A DNA stretch of 37,572 nt. Origin: Gammaproteobacteria bacterium (GTDB lineage: Bacteria > Pseudomonadota > Gammaproteobacteria > Thiohalobacterales > Thiohalobacteraceae). The position numbers and the translations under genes were made by a program. Positions within the stretch are counted from its first letter, which is position 1, and the number at the start of each line of letters is the position of its first letter. Shown piece after piece: positions 7,072 through 15,606 of this stretch. The DNA is taken from NCBI GenBank assembly GCA_018819175.1, contig JAHJQQ010000005.1:1-37572 (forward strand), written 5' to 3'. The notes under the pieces are model-generated. The model did no database searches. It was not told where the DNA came from and saw only the letters and a program-made list of their open reading frames with translations.

Positions 7072-7265
7072 TGTTGTTTCTGGATGGCGTTTACGTCGGC
7101 GGCGTCAACAGATCAGCGACACACTTTCGGTGGGTCAAGGCGCCGACCCGTGACGAGCTCACGCAGCTGGCCCACACCATGGCCCGGCGTATTGGCCATT
7201 GTCTGGAGCAACAACAGTTACTGGAGCGCGACATCGAGAACAGCTATCTGGCAGTGGACTGTTAG
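7071..7265 (+). pseudogene. IS91-family transposase fragment
   Basis: The frame that encodes LLFLDGVYV, FRWVKAPTRDELTQLAHTMA, RRIGHCLEQQQLLERD and ENSYLAVD matches the C-terminal half of IS91-type (Y2, HUH) transposases, from memory of the family. The catalytic HUH and tyrosine parts upstream, and the family's final segment downstream, are missing. The fragment starts exactly where the tRNA/tmRNA-like sequence stops and ends at a TAG at 7263. It is a non-functional remnant. Confidence 0.75.
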
Positions 7266-7326
7266 GGTTGGTTGGTATTGCACGACGCAAAGCTGCTTAA
7301 GTTCAATTTTAAAGGTGGAAGTAAGA

Positions 7327-7355
7327 GACCTCGCCTTGGCGGGGTCTTTTTTTTT
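7327..7355 (+). terminator. Rho-independent terminator
   Basis: GACCTCGCC (7327-7335), a TT loop and GGCGGGGTC (7338-7346) form a 9-bp stem with one G-T pair, followed by nine T residues. It is a strong plus-strand terminator. What transcript it now ends is unclear, because only the IS91 remnant lies upstream. Confidence 0.8.
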
Positions 7356-7499
7356 CACTGCGTGGATGCCCGCTTCTGGCCGATTCCGGCAGTTGCTGCT
7401 GATTCAATTCAGCCCTGGCCGCATGTCCGAGAACGGTCGATAGCAGAAGTTGTTCGTTGTTTCGGGTTAGGTCCGCTTTGGAGTGTGGCGCCAACACAT

Positions 7500-7545
7500 G
7501 AAGATTGCCGCGTCGCTACGCTCCTCGCAATGACGGAGGATGACT
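7500..7545. repeat. Dispersed palindromic repeat
   Basis: The text ATTGCCGCGTCGCTACGC followed by TCCTCGCAATGACG has outer arms ATTGC/GCAAT and inner arms GCGT/ACGC. I recognise it as a dispersed intergenic repeat common in many proteobacterial genomes. The surrounding 7356-7601 holds no supported gene. Confidence 0.55.
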
Positions 7546-7601
7546 ATCGGTCGAAAGCAGTCAGATTCTAAATGCCTCGGGTATCTGTTATTAGCTGCAC
7601 T

Positions 7602-9461
7602 TCAGTAAGTCTCCGACCCCTGCGTCGAACCCTTCTCCGCATTCGGCAATGCTGTCGATTCAGGTTTTGAATCATCTTGTTTTTCAATCAGACTCAGAAT
7701 GGTCCAGCCCGGCCCGGCTTTGATGTCGGACTCGGCATTGAACACCCGCAGCCGCCCCTTGGGTGTGATGGCGAACAACGGAATCGCCTTTTTGTAATTC
7801 TTTTTGTAGAAGTCACTGAAGTCGAAGCTTTCTGATAGTTTGGTTTCGCGGATTTCCGCATCCAGGCTGATCTGGCTGGCGAAGCGTGAATAGCTGGCCT
7901 CCTTGCTGAAGGCGATATGTCCGGCCGGTGGTGGGGCCATGTTTTTATCGTCGGCCTTGTCGGTGGTGTTCAGTAGCGTATAGATATTGTTGTCGCCGAA
8001 TTCACGGCGATAACGATGCACCGCAAGCGCATTGAGTTCACGATGTGGAGACAGTGCGAGTAGACGCCCCAGGCCAACCAGGTCCAAACGGCGGTCGGCG
8101 TATTCCGACACGGCATTGCCATAGAAGGTGGCCAGCCCGGCCATGCGCGCGGCACGTATATTGTTCCAGTTGTTGTCGCACAGCAGTGAGTCGTAACCTT
8201 TTTTCTTGAGCGCTTTGGCAATGGTGCGAGCGACCGGACCGGCACCTACGATCAGAAAACCACGCGGTTCCGGTTCGGCGACGCCGAGCCAGATCGCTAA
8301 CATGCGTGAAGTGGCGCTTTGCAGTACCACGGTGCCAATGATGACCATGAACGTCAGCGGCACCAGCAGCGCTGCATCGGTATAACCCTGCTCCTGCAGA
8401 CGTAACGCGAACAGCGCCGCAATAGCGGCGGCAACAATGCCGCGCGGTGCGATCCAGGCCAGCAAGGCGCGTTCATTCCATTTCAGCGATGAACCCAGGG
8501 TGCAAAGAAAGATTTTCATCGGTCGGGCGACGAATTGCATGATCGCCAACACGCCAATGGCTTGCCAGCCCAGCGCCTGCAACTGCGAGAAATCCACGCG
8601 TGCGGCGAGCAGAATAAACAGGCCGGAGATCAGCAGGACGCTCAGGCTTTCTTTGAAGTTCAGAATATTTTCCACCGACACGCCGCGCATATTGGCCAAC
8701 CACAGACCCATGACCGTGACGGTCAGTAGGCCGGATTCGTCCTGTACTGAATTGGAAATGGCGAATACACCGAACACCAGGGTCAGCGTGGCGACATTGT
8801 GCAGATATTCCGGTAACCAGTGTTTGCGCAGTGCAATGCCCAGTGCCTGTCCCGCCAGGGCACCGAGCAGCAGGCCGATGAAGATGATCTTGCCGAAGCT
8901 GAGCAAGGTGTGTCCGAGTGCGCCACCCGTACCGCCGGAGATGATGAACTCAAAGACCAACACCGCGAGCAAGGCACCAATCGGATCGATGACGATGCCT
9001 TCCCAGCGCAGGATGTTGGCGATGTGCGCGGTGGGTCGTACGGTGCGCAGCATGGGAACAATCACCGTGGGTCCGGTGACAACCGTGACGGCGCCGAACA
9101 ACAAAGACAGTTCCCAGGAAAAATCCAGCAGCCAGCGTGTCGCCAGGGTGGTAATGATCCAGGTCGACAGCATGCCGGTTGAAACCATACGCCGGACCAC
9201 ATGTTCCAATCCCTTAATCTCACTGAATTTGAGCGTGAGACTGCCTTCGAACAGGATTACAGCGACCGACAACGACACAATCGGAAACAGAAGATTGCCG
9301 AACAGCGCATCGGGACTGAGCCAGCCGAAGGTCGGGCCAACGAGCAGCCCGCCCAGCAACAGAAACAGAATCGCCGGCAGTTTGACCCACCAGGCGAACC
9401 ACTGACAGGCGATAGCCAGCAGGCCGATGCCTGCGAGAATCAGGACTGTGTCTTCAAGCAT
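7602..9461 (-). CDS. CPA1-type cation:proton antiporter with TrkA-N domain, 619 aa
   Basis: This inner-membrane antiporter exchanges Na+ or K+ for H+. Residues about 1-390 form a dozen hydrophobic segments with family motifs: LFEGSLTLKFSEI, TGPTVIVPMLRTVRP, and the ion-binding segment EGIVIDPIGALLAV, which carries the essential Asp. Residues about 395-500 are a Rossmann-type TrkA-N (RCK) domain starting GFLIVGAGPVARTIAKALKKKGY, and a TrkA-C-like tail follows (near 545-600). The RCK part suggests gating by NAD(H) or another nucleotide and favours a K+/H+ role, as in related NhaP/Kef-type proteins. The gene stands alone. The ATG at 9461 has no strong ribosome binding site. Confidence 0.88.
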   Translation of the reverse strand: MLEDTVLILAGIGLLAIACQWFAWWVKLPAILFLLLGGLLVGPTFGWLSPDALFGNLLFPIVSLSVAVILFEGSLTLKFSEIKGLEHVVRRMVSTGMLSTWIITTLATRWLLDFSWELSLLFGAVTVVTGPTVIVPMLRTVRPTAHIANILRWEGIVIDPIGALLAVLVFEFIISGGTGGALGHTLLSFGKIIFIGLLLGALAGQALGIALRKHWLPEYLHNVATLTLVFGVFAISNSVQDESGLLTVTVMGLWLANMRGVSVENILNFKESLSVLLISGLFILLAARVDFSQLQALGWQAIGVLAIMQFVARPMKIFLCTLGSSLKWNERALLAWIAPRGIVAAAIAALFALRLQEQGYTDAALLVPLTFMVIIGTVVLQSATSRMLAIWLGVAEPEPRGFLIVGAGPVARTIAKALKKKGYDSLLCDNNWNNIRAARMAGLATFYGNAVSEYADRRLDLVGLGRLLALSPHRELNALAVHRYRREFGDNNIYTLLNTTDKADDKNMAPPPAGHIAFSKEASYSRFASQISLDAEIRETKLSESFDFSDFYKKNYKKAIPLFAITPKGRLRVFNAESDIKAGPGWTILSLIEKQDDSKPESTALPNAEKGSTQGSETY

Positions 9462-9518
9462 AATTTATGCGGTCTGAGTGAGTTCAAAGATGTTTGCATT
9501 TGAGGGCCTCTGATAAAT

Positions 9519-9828
9519 GGCTCAACGCGGATTCGTGTGGGTAAGCGGCAACGTTCGGAGTATCTCCACGGCGGGCACGACGAAGCCTCACAAGACCGGA
9601 CAGCAGGCACCGGGGCCGACATCGCAATCGTAGCCCGGATGAAGCGAAGCGTAATCCGGGAAATACGCCTGGGGAGGCGGCGCACGCTATCGTGATCACC
9701 CCGGTCACGGCGGTGCATCCCCGGATTCCGCTACGCTTTATCCGGGCTACATGATCGTCTTCCCACTACTGAACAGGGTGTGCGACCCCTTCCGGGGGTC
9801 AATTCACCCACACGAATCCGCGTAGACC
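9519..9828. mobile_element. MITE-like element with 18-bp perfect terminal inverted repeats
   Basis: ACGCGGATTCGTGTGGGT (9525-9542) and its exact complement (9806-9823) bracket a non-coding core. The arms extend outward imperfectly to GG/CC at 9519 and 9828. The 9-base sequence CTGATAAAT directly flanks both sides (9510-9518 and 9829-9837), as expected of a target duplication. Inside is a second inverted pair of about 30 bases (9631-9660 with 9719-9749, the TAGCCCGGAT-type repeat). There is no transposase, so it would be mobilised in trans. Confidence 0.6.
9631..9749. repeat. Inverted pair of TAGCCCGGAT-type dispersed repeats
   Basis: The copy at 9631-9660 and the reverse copy at 9719-9749 agree at all but about three positions. 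This repeat type is widespread in proteobacterial intergenic DNA. It can fold into a long stem, and here it lies inside the MITE-like element. Confidence 0.75.
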
Positions 9829-9936
9829 CTGATAAATTAATGCGACATCTTCCGGCGGATAACGCACGTCCATAGGCGCGGCCTTGACCGCGAACGGATG
9901 TGGGTGAACCTGTCGGATGCGGCCTACGGCCTGAAT

Positions 9937-9972
9937 CCGACCTACGTTTGCTATGCGAAAGGCGTAGGTCGG
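9937..9972. repeat. Perfect 10-bp hairpin repeat
   Basis: CCGACCTACG (9937-9946) pairs with CGTAGGTCGG (9963-9972). It belongs to the common GTAGGTCGG-type intergenic repeats. The bases from 9829 to 10089 contain no supported gene. Confidence 0.6.
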
Positions 9973-10089
9973 GTTCGGCGGCGTTAGCCGCGCGCCCGAC
10001 ATTACCGAATAATCAGAGGTTCCCAGTGTTAATGCGGCTCGATATAATCCCTGTGCCGCCGCGCAGGCACCATCATTTGTATGTGCGAT

Positions 10090-10315
10090 CACTGCTGTCC
10101 CACAAACCCTGTTCTGAAAAAGTGTAAGGCCCTATATAAGGGCGCATTGCAGATTATGAAGTGTTCCCGGACATGACGCAGTTGAGCGGAGCGTCCCTTC
10201 TCCCTTTGGGAGAAGTGCAGGATGAGGGGATAAATGAAATCGGCACGTTACGCCGCTTCGATCCCCTCTCCCCAACCCTCTCCCGGAGGGAGAGGGAGTT
10301 TATGGGACAGCAGTG
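10090..10315. mobile_element. 226-bp MITE-like element with target duplication
   Basis: CACTGCTGTCCCA (10090-10102) and TGGGACAGCAGTG (10303-10315) are perfect 13-bp terminal inverted repeats. ATGTGCGAT is duplicated directly outside both ends (10081-10089 and 10316-10324). A 9-base duplication and such ends suggest an IS4-like parent (inference). The interior carries a GCCCT-ATATA-AGGGC hairpin near the left end and the same two REP-like hairpins seen at 799-893 (here 10197-10215 and 10276-10296). It encodes no transposase. Confidence 0.75.
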
Positions 10316-10353
10316 ATGTGCGATCTGCATTGGTTGTGATTGCGCAGTGATTG

Positions 10354-11439
10354 TCAGGACTCCGCTCCCCGTGCATTCAGATAGGCGCGTTCGGAAATAT
10401 CGTGCCAAGCGATGACTTGGTCGCGATAGGCACGGAAGGAATCATAGACCCGTTTCGAGAGATCATCTTTCTTGGCGATTTCGCCGACCACCTCATCGGA
10501 AATGATCTTGAGCTTCTGCATCACGGCATCCGGGAATCGGCGCAGCTGTACTTTGTGTTCCGTGACCAGGGTATGCAGGGCCGCGTTATTGCGAGCGGTG
10601 TATTCCGCCAGCATGTCTTGATTCGCAACCTTGCAGGCATTAAGCACGATGCTCTGCAGATCCTTGGGGAGCGCCGCGAAGGCCTTTTGATTGATGAAGC
10701 ATTCCAGCGTAGTGCCCGGCTCATGCCAGCCCGGGTAGTAATAAAATTTCGCGGCTTTATACAGACCGAAGGCGAGGTCGTTATACGGACCAACCCATTC
10801 GGTCGCGTCGATGGCGCCGGATTGCAGTGACGTGAAGATTTCACCGCCGGACAGGCTGACTGGCGTGCCGCCGACGCGATGCAGCACTTCGCCACCGAGG
10901 CCGGGTATGCGCATCTTCAGTCCCTTGAGGTCATCAAGTGTTTTGATTTCGCGGTTGAACCAGCCACCCATTTGCACACCGGTGTTGCCGGCTGCGGTAG
11001 GTATCAAACCAAAGGGTGCATAGGTTTCCTGCCAGAGTTCCATGCCGCCGCCGTGATACAACCAGCCATTCATTTCCTGCGCGGTCAGACCAAAGGGCAC
11101 GGCGGAAAAAAACTGCGCGGCTTCGGATTTGCCTTTCCAGTAATAAGACGCGCCATGACCCATCTCGGCGGTGCCTTGCGACACGGCGTCGAAGATTTCA
11201 AACGGCGGTACCAATTCATTGGCGCCGTACACCTTCACATGAAGACGACCATCACTCATATCGTTAATCAGTTGCGCGAGATAGTTCGCACCCGTACCCA
11301 GGCCGGGAAAGTTCTTCGGCCAGGTGGTGACCATCTTCCAGCGGGTCTTTGCGGCGGCAGAGGCCGACGTGCTGCTGAGACCGGCGCCGGTGGCGACGGC
11401 GGCCAAGCCGGCCTTGTTGAGAAAATCACGACGTTTCAT
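10354..11439 (-). CDS. TRAP transporter solute-binding protein (DctP family), 361 aa
   Basis: This is the periplasmic binding subunit of a tripartite ATP-independent transporter, probably for an organic acid. A twin-arginine signal (KRRDFLNKAGLAAVATGAG, cleaved near the ASA-A at about 28) starts the protein. The mature part begins RWKMVTTWPKNFPGLGTG and contains the DctP features MRIPGLGGEVLHRVGGTPVS and SLQSGAIDATEWVGPYND. It resembles the TakP-like group, which binds alpha-keto acids, but the ligand is not provable here. A GGGAGC ribosome binding site precedes the ATG. The matching permease genes are probably those 7 kb away at 18281-20240, separated by unrelated genes. Confidence 0.9.
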   Translation of the reverse strand: MKRRDFLNKAGLAAVATGAGLSSTSASAAAKTRWKMVTTWPKNFPGLGTGANYLAQLINDMSDGRLHVKVYGANELVPPFEIFDAVSQGTAEMGHGASYYWKGKSEAAQFFSAVPFGLTAQEMNGWLYHGGGMELWQETYAPFGLIPTAAGNTGVQMGGWFNREIKTLDDLKGLKMRIPGLGGEVLHRVGGTPVSLSGGEIFTSLQSGAIDATEWVGPYNDLAFGLYKAAKFYYYPGWHEPGTTLECFINQKAFAALPKDLQSIVLNACKVANQDMLAEYTARNNAALHTLVTEHKVQLRRFPDAVMQKLKIISDEVVGEIAKKDDLSKRVYDSFRAYRDQVIAWHDISERAYLNARGAES

Positions 11440-11697
11440 GAAGGGCTCCCGATTCGAATGTCAGTAGCATGCTGCAGCAGATACGAGGCTGGCATTCTAC
11501 GCTGCGACGTACTGTAACCCAGCTTGGCGGGCGGTAGACATGCTGGTTCTCAGCGGCTTAATGGTTGCAAATATGATTTGTTATGCCATTATATTGCCAG
11601 TCCGCATGCATAAGAAGCCTTAAGTAACTAATATTAAAGATACTATGCGGCCTTGAAGGATGGTGATCCTTGCAAAATGCGGAGAATCCACGACCTG
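11440..11697. other. Promoter region of TRAP binding protein, no gene
   Basis: An A/T-rich stretch near 11570-11650 suggests promoters, and a small hairpin AAGGAT-GGTG-ATCCTT lies at 11656-11671. I see no gene. Confidence 0.4.
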
Positions 11698-11874
11698 GCC
11701 TGCATTTCTCACCGCTGTTCGTCGCGAGACGGTTCCAGGGTGCGGCATGGCGGTCTTTCACGACCGAGGAGCGCGCAGGCATAGCGGCACTATGTCGAGC
11801 ACTACGACCGAGCGAAAGCCAGACAGGGCGTGCCCTGGGACCGGCGCAGTAGAAAGGTGGTGAGAAATGCAGGC
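11698..11874. mobile_element. 177-bp MITE-like element with 16-bp terminal inverted repeats
   Basis: GCCTGCATTTCTCACC (11698-11713) and its exact complement (11859-11874) bracket a G/C-rich, non-coding core. No clear target duplication is visible. The element ends 15 bases before the start codon of the GGDEF-EAL gene, and the in-frame stop TAG at 11875-11877 sits right at its edge, so it defines that gene's leader. Confidence 0.6.
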
Positions 11875-11889
11875 TAGGACCGAATTAAA

Positions 11890-14805
11890 GTGACCGGCAA
11901 CGACCTACAGCTCGTACGCCACCGGTTCACGCTATGGATTGCAGCCGGTTTTGCCCTGACCCCGCTCGCGGGCGTCGGCAGTGCAATATTATTTGGTCTG
12001 ATCGACCTGCCCACCCTGCAAGCCGCCAGTCAGGCGGGTTTTCTCCCTATCGCCCTGCTGCTGATGCTGGGCTGGAGTCTGCTTAGTTTCCGTCATTATC
12101 TGCAGCCGATCCTGCATTGGATGGCGCAGCACCCCGAGGGTGGCAGCGCACCCAGTCATTTGCATCGTCGCCTGGGTCGCTTCAGTCGCGAGTATTGGGG
12201 ACAATTCCTGCTCTATGCCTTGGCAACACCCACGTTGTTGTTTGCAAGCACGCATGGATTCGGCAATATCCCCACGGAACAATTTGTCCATGTGCTGCTG
12301 TTGCAAATGGCGGTTGCCATTCTGGTGGGTCTGCCGACTTACCTGATCGCCCTCGACAGACTCGGGCGGCTTGTAGCGCACCTTGGTCTGCATGAAGTAC
12401 AGGTCAGCCTTAAGTCCAAAATCATGCTACTGGGCGGCTTTTTACCGCTGCTGTCCTATTCGATGTTGATGCAATTCCATTGGTTAAACAGCGGTGGTTT
12501 TGCCGTTGAGCTGGCGGCAATCTGGGCCGGGCTGGCGCTGATTACGGCCACAGTGACCTGGCTGTCGATCAAGAGCATGGCTCAGTCGTTACGTCCCGTA
12601 CAGGAGGTGTTGACGCGCAGCGGTGCCTCGACACATGCCGATCTCGCGCAACTGCGCCCGCAATCGACCGACGAGATTGGTCATCTGACGCAGACACTGG
12701 GCAAACTGTTCCGGCGTCTGGGCGATCAGGAATCGACCATGCGTGCCGTGGTCGACAACGCCGCCGAGGGCATTATCGTTATCGACGAGCGTGGCAACAT
12801 CGACACCTTCAATGCCGCGGCGGAACAACTGTTTGGTTATCTAGCCGTGGAGATCCGCGGCAAGCCCTGGGCCTGGCTGTTGCCGGAGCTGGTTGGCGAA
12901 AAGGGTTTGCCACTGATCAATGTCGGGGAGCAGGAAAGCGTTGCCACACACCGCAACGGTACGCCGATTCAGGTATCGGTGCGTATCAGCGCGATGTATA
13001 TCAGTGAAAGACCGATGTATACCTGCCTGGTGGCCGACATCACGCAGCGTAAGCAGGCCGAGGACAAAATGTTCAGCGCCGAGGCGCGCTACCGTGATCT
13101 GGTCGAGACGGCGCACGACCTGGTCTGGAGTACCGATGCCACGGGACACTGGACCTACCTCAACAGTGCCTGTAACAGTATCTATGGTTATACCGCGCAG
13201 GAAATGATCGGCCGGCATATTCGCGAATTCCATGCCTCCAGTAGTTTGGAAAAGGATGAAGAGGCCTTTCTGGCGTTACTCGCCGGCCAGGAGCTGGTGC
13301 AGTACGAAACCGTGCATGTCGATTGTCACGGCAACCACCACAACCTCAGTTTCAGCGCCAAGGCACAGCAGGACGCCGAGGGCAATATACTGCAGATCAG
13401 CGGCACCGCACGCGACATTACCGAGCAGAAAGTTTTCCAGGAGCAGCTCGCTTATCAGGCCGAGCATGACTCGCTCACAACACTTTTCAATCGTCACTAC
13501 TTCCAGCAGGAGCTGGAGCGTACCGTGGCGCGCGTCGCGCGTAGTGGTGCCGACTGCGCCCTGTTCTATATCGATCTTGACCAGTTCAAATACATCAATG
13601 ACACCCTGGGTCATGCCGCCGGCGATCAGCTGCTGATCGAGATCAGTAATCTGGTGGCAACGCACGTCCGCGATGGTGATTTGCTGGCGCGTTTCGGCGG
13701 CGATGAATTTACCCTGTTGGTCTATAACATCAGGGCGCAGGATGTCATCAAGGCGGCGGAGAATTTCCGCGTCCTGTTCGAGAATTACAAATTCTTCTAC
13801 GACGGCAAAAACTTCAACATCACGTCAAGTATCGGCGCATCCATAATTGATGCGGTTGCCACAACCGCCGATGAGGTTCTGTCGCATGCCGATCTTGCCT
13901 GCAACATGGCCAAGGCGCAGGGTCGCAACCGCGTGCATCTGTACAATCCCGATGACCGTGACAAGGCCGGTATGGCCGAAGACATGGGTTGGGCGGCGCG
14001 GGTGCGCGAAATGCTCGAGCACGACCGGTTCCAGCTGGTTTATCAACCGATCATGTCGGTGAGCACGGGCGCTGTGGAGGACTATGAAGTGCTGGTCCGC
14101 ATGGTATGCACCGATGGCGAGATCATTCTGCCGGGCGGATTCATGCCGGCGGCCGAACGCTTCGGCCTGATCCACAACGTCGACCGCTGGATCGTGGCGC
14201 GCGCCATCCACCAGCTCGCCAACCTGCGCGAACATGGTTCGCAGGTACGGTTCTCCATCAATCTTTCCGGCAAGGCTTTCGAGGACAGCATACTGCTGCC
14301 GACCATCCAGCGCCTGCTCAAGGAAACCGGCCTCGACCCGGCATTGCTGACCTTCGAGATCACCGAGACCGCCGCTATCGCCAATCTCGGCGCCGCGACC
14401 CGCTTCATCGGCGCGCTCAAGGAGATCGGCTGCCAGTTCGCGCTGGACGACTTCGGTTCCGGCTTCAGCTCGTTCACCTATCTGAAGCACCTGCCGGTCG
14501 ACAAGCTCAAGATCGACGGCTCGTTCGTGCAGAATCTGGCGGAGACGCCGGTCGACCAGGCCATGGTGCAGTCGATGAACCAGGTCGCGCATGCGCTGGG
14601 CAAGCAGACCATCGCCGAATATGTCGAGAGCGCCGAGACGCTTGCGTTGCTCAAGGACTACGGCGTCGATTTCGCACAGGGCAATTTCATCGGCAAGCCG
14701 CGCGAGGCGTTGATGAATCCTGCATCCAATGTCGCAACGCTTACTCGCGCCGGCGGCGGTCTGGCGTTGCTCAAAACCGACGCGAAATTGCGCGGCGGCG
14801 AATAG
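11890..14805 (+). CDS. Membrane PAS-PAS-GGDEF-EAL protein (c-di-GMP turnover), 971 aa
   Basis: This is a predicted inner-membrane enzyme that makes and/or breaks cyclic-di-GMP. Residues 1-230 hold several hydrophobic segments, a HAMP-like linker follows to about 280, then two PAS domains (about 285-400 and 405-525), GGDEF (about 530-690) and EAL (about 700-955). The cyclase motif is intact (GGDEF, 603-607), with an inhibitory RxxD site at 594-597. In the EAL domain the signature reads EVL at 733-735, and DDFGSGFS (853-860), FEITET, KLKIDGSF and a late Glu (AEYVES) remain, so phosphodiesterase activity is plausible. The start is an unusual GTG with a weak ribosome binding site, just behind a MITE-like element. 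Confidence 0.9.
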   Translation: MTGNDLQLVRHRFTLWIAAGFALTPLAGVGSAILFGLIDLPTLQAASQAGFLPIALLLMLGWSLLSFRHYLQPILHWMAQHPEGGSAPSHLHRRLGRFSREYWGQFLLYALATPTLLFASTHGFGNIPTEQFVHVLLLQMAVAILVGLPTYLIALDRLGRLVAHLGLHEVQVSLKSKIMLLGGFLPLLSYSMLMQFHWLNSGGFAVELAAIWAGLALITATVTWLSIKSMAQSLRPVQEVLTRSGASTHADLAQLRPQSTDEIGHLTQTLGKLFRRLGDQESTMRAVVDNAAEGIIVIDERGNIDTFNAAAEQLFGYLAVEIRGKPWAWLLPELVGEKGLPLINVGEQESVATHRNGTPIQVSVRISAMYISERPMYTCLVADITQRKQAEDKMFSAEARYRDLVETAHDLVWSTDATGHWTYLNSACNSIYGYTAQEMIGRHIREFHASSSLEKDEEAFLALLAGQELVQYETVHVDCHGNHHNLSFSAKAQQDAEGNILQISGTARDITEQKVFQEQLAYQAEHDSLTTLFNRHYFQQELERTVARVARSGADCALFYIDLDQFKYINDTLGHAAGDQLLIEISNLVATHVRDGDLLARFGGDEFTLLVYNIRAQDVIKAAENFRVLFENYKFFYDGKNFNITSSIGASIIDAVATTADEVLSHADLACNMAKAQGRNRVHLYNPDDRDKAGMAEDMGWAARVREMLEHDRFQLVYQPIMSVSTGAVEDYEVLVRMVCTDGEIILPGGFMPAAERFGLIHNVDRWIVARAIHQLANLREHGSQVRFSINLSGKAFEDSILLPTIQRLLKETGLDPALLTFEITETAAIANLGAATRFIGALKEIGCQFALDDFGSGFSSFTYLKHLPVDKLKIDGSFVQNLAETPVDQAMVQSMNQVAHALGKQTIAEYVESAETLALLKDYGVDFAQGNFIGKPREALMNPASNVATLTRAGGGLALLKTDAKLRGGE

Positions 14806-14990
14806 TAAATTCAATGTGTAACAATTTCGGTACCTGGCTATGCTGCTGTTCCTGTGACGACGGCAACAGATTTGCGGGATTCGGATTGCCCCGCGGCCCG
14901 AGGGCGACTATTATCGCGCGATCCCGGTACACGGGGGGTGTAGAAAGTTTGTCTGGATGATACTCGTAGAGGTAACTCAAGGAGCGGATC

Positions 14991-15521
14991 ATGAACAAAA
15001 CGAAACTTATTGGCGCAATGTTGTTGATGATGGGTGTGACGGGTTCTGCCTTCGCACAGAATGGCCTCTATGCGGGTGCGAGCATCGGACAGGCCACCAT
15101 CGATGGGTGCAGTGGCGTAACCAATTGCGACGATGAAGACACCGGCTGGAAAATCTTCGGCGGCTGGGAGATGAATCAGAACATCGCCTTCGAGGCCGCC
15201 TGGGTGGATATGGGCGAGATCAGCGGATCCATAGGCGCTTCGGCAGTCAGCGCCGAAGCGGACGGCTGGACTCTCGCTGTCAAGGGTATCCTGCCGCTCA
15301 ACGAGCAGTTCGGTGTGTTCGGCAAGGTCGGCTTCATCGACTGGGAAATCGAAGGCGGTGGTGTTCTTTCCGGCGTTGACGACGATGGCACCGACCCCAT
15401 GTATGGCCTCGGCGCTCAATACATGTTCACTGACCAGTTCGGCATTGTCGGTGAGTGGGAGTGGTATGATGTTGACGATGATGTTGATCTGTTGACCATC
15501 GGTGCACTGATCAAGTTCTAA
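14991..15521 (+). CDS. Outer-membrane beta-barrel protein, 176 aa
   Basis: This is a small OmpA/OmpW-like barrel. A signal peptide (residues 1-22, ending GSAFA before QN) is followed by GLYAGASIGQATI and alternating hydrophobic strands, ending in the aromatic terminus LLTIGALIKF that the BAM complex recognises. Two Cys near residues 33-39 (DGCSGVTNC) could form a disulfide in an extracellular loop. The protein is very acidic, with Asp-rich loops. AAGGAGCG lies just before the ATG. A strong terminator follows, so it is a single-gene unit. Its role (porin, adhesin or stability factor) is not determined. Confidence 0.85.
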   Translation: MNKTKLIGAMLLMMGVTGSAFAQNGLYAGASIGQATIDGCSGVTNCDDEDTGWKIFGGWEMNQNIAFEAAWVDMGEISGSIGASAVSAEADGWTLAVKGILPLNEQFGVFGKVGFIDWEIEGGGVLSGVDDDGTDPMYGLGAQYMFTDQFGIVGEWEWYDVDDDVDLLTIGALIKF

Positions 15522-15542
15522 GCGGCGCGATCGAGCCCGATA

Positions 15543-15571
15543 AAGAAGGCCCCGGCAGGGGCCTTCTTTTT
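15543..15571. terminator. Rho-independent terminator between OMP gene and uvrD
   Basis: AAGAAGGCCCC (15543-15553), loop GGCA and GGGGCCTTCTT (15558-15568) form an 11-bp stem ending in a T-run. The A-run on the other side would let it also work for the converging uvrD transcript. Confidence 0.85.
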
Positions 15572-15606
15572 GTCCGATTCTTCCGGGCCAGCTCAATCGG
15601 TTCGGT

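Noticed and set aside
8437..9405. 322-codon plus-strand frame opposite the antiporter gene
   Set aside because: It is antisense to a well-recognised membrane protein and its product has no family features; it is a G/C-bias shadow.
11640..11890. c-di-GMP riboswitch upstream of the GGDEF-EAL gene
   Set aside because: No GEMM-type conserved core could be seen; the sequence is explained by the MITE-like element with inverted ends.
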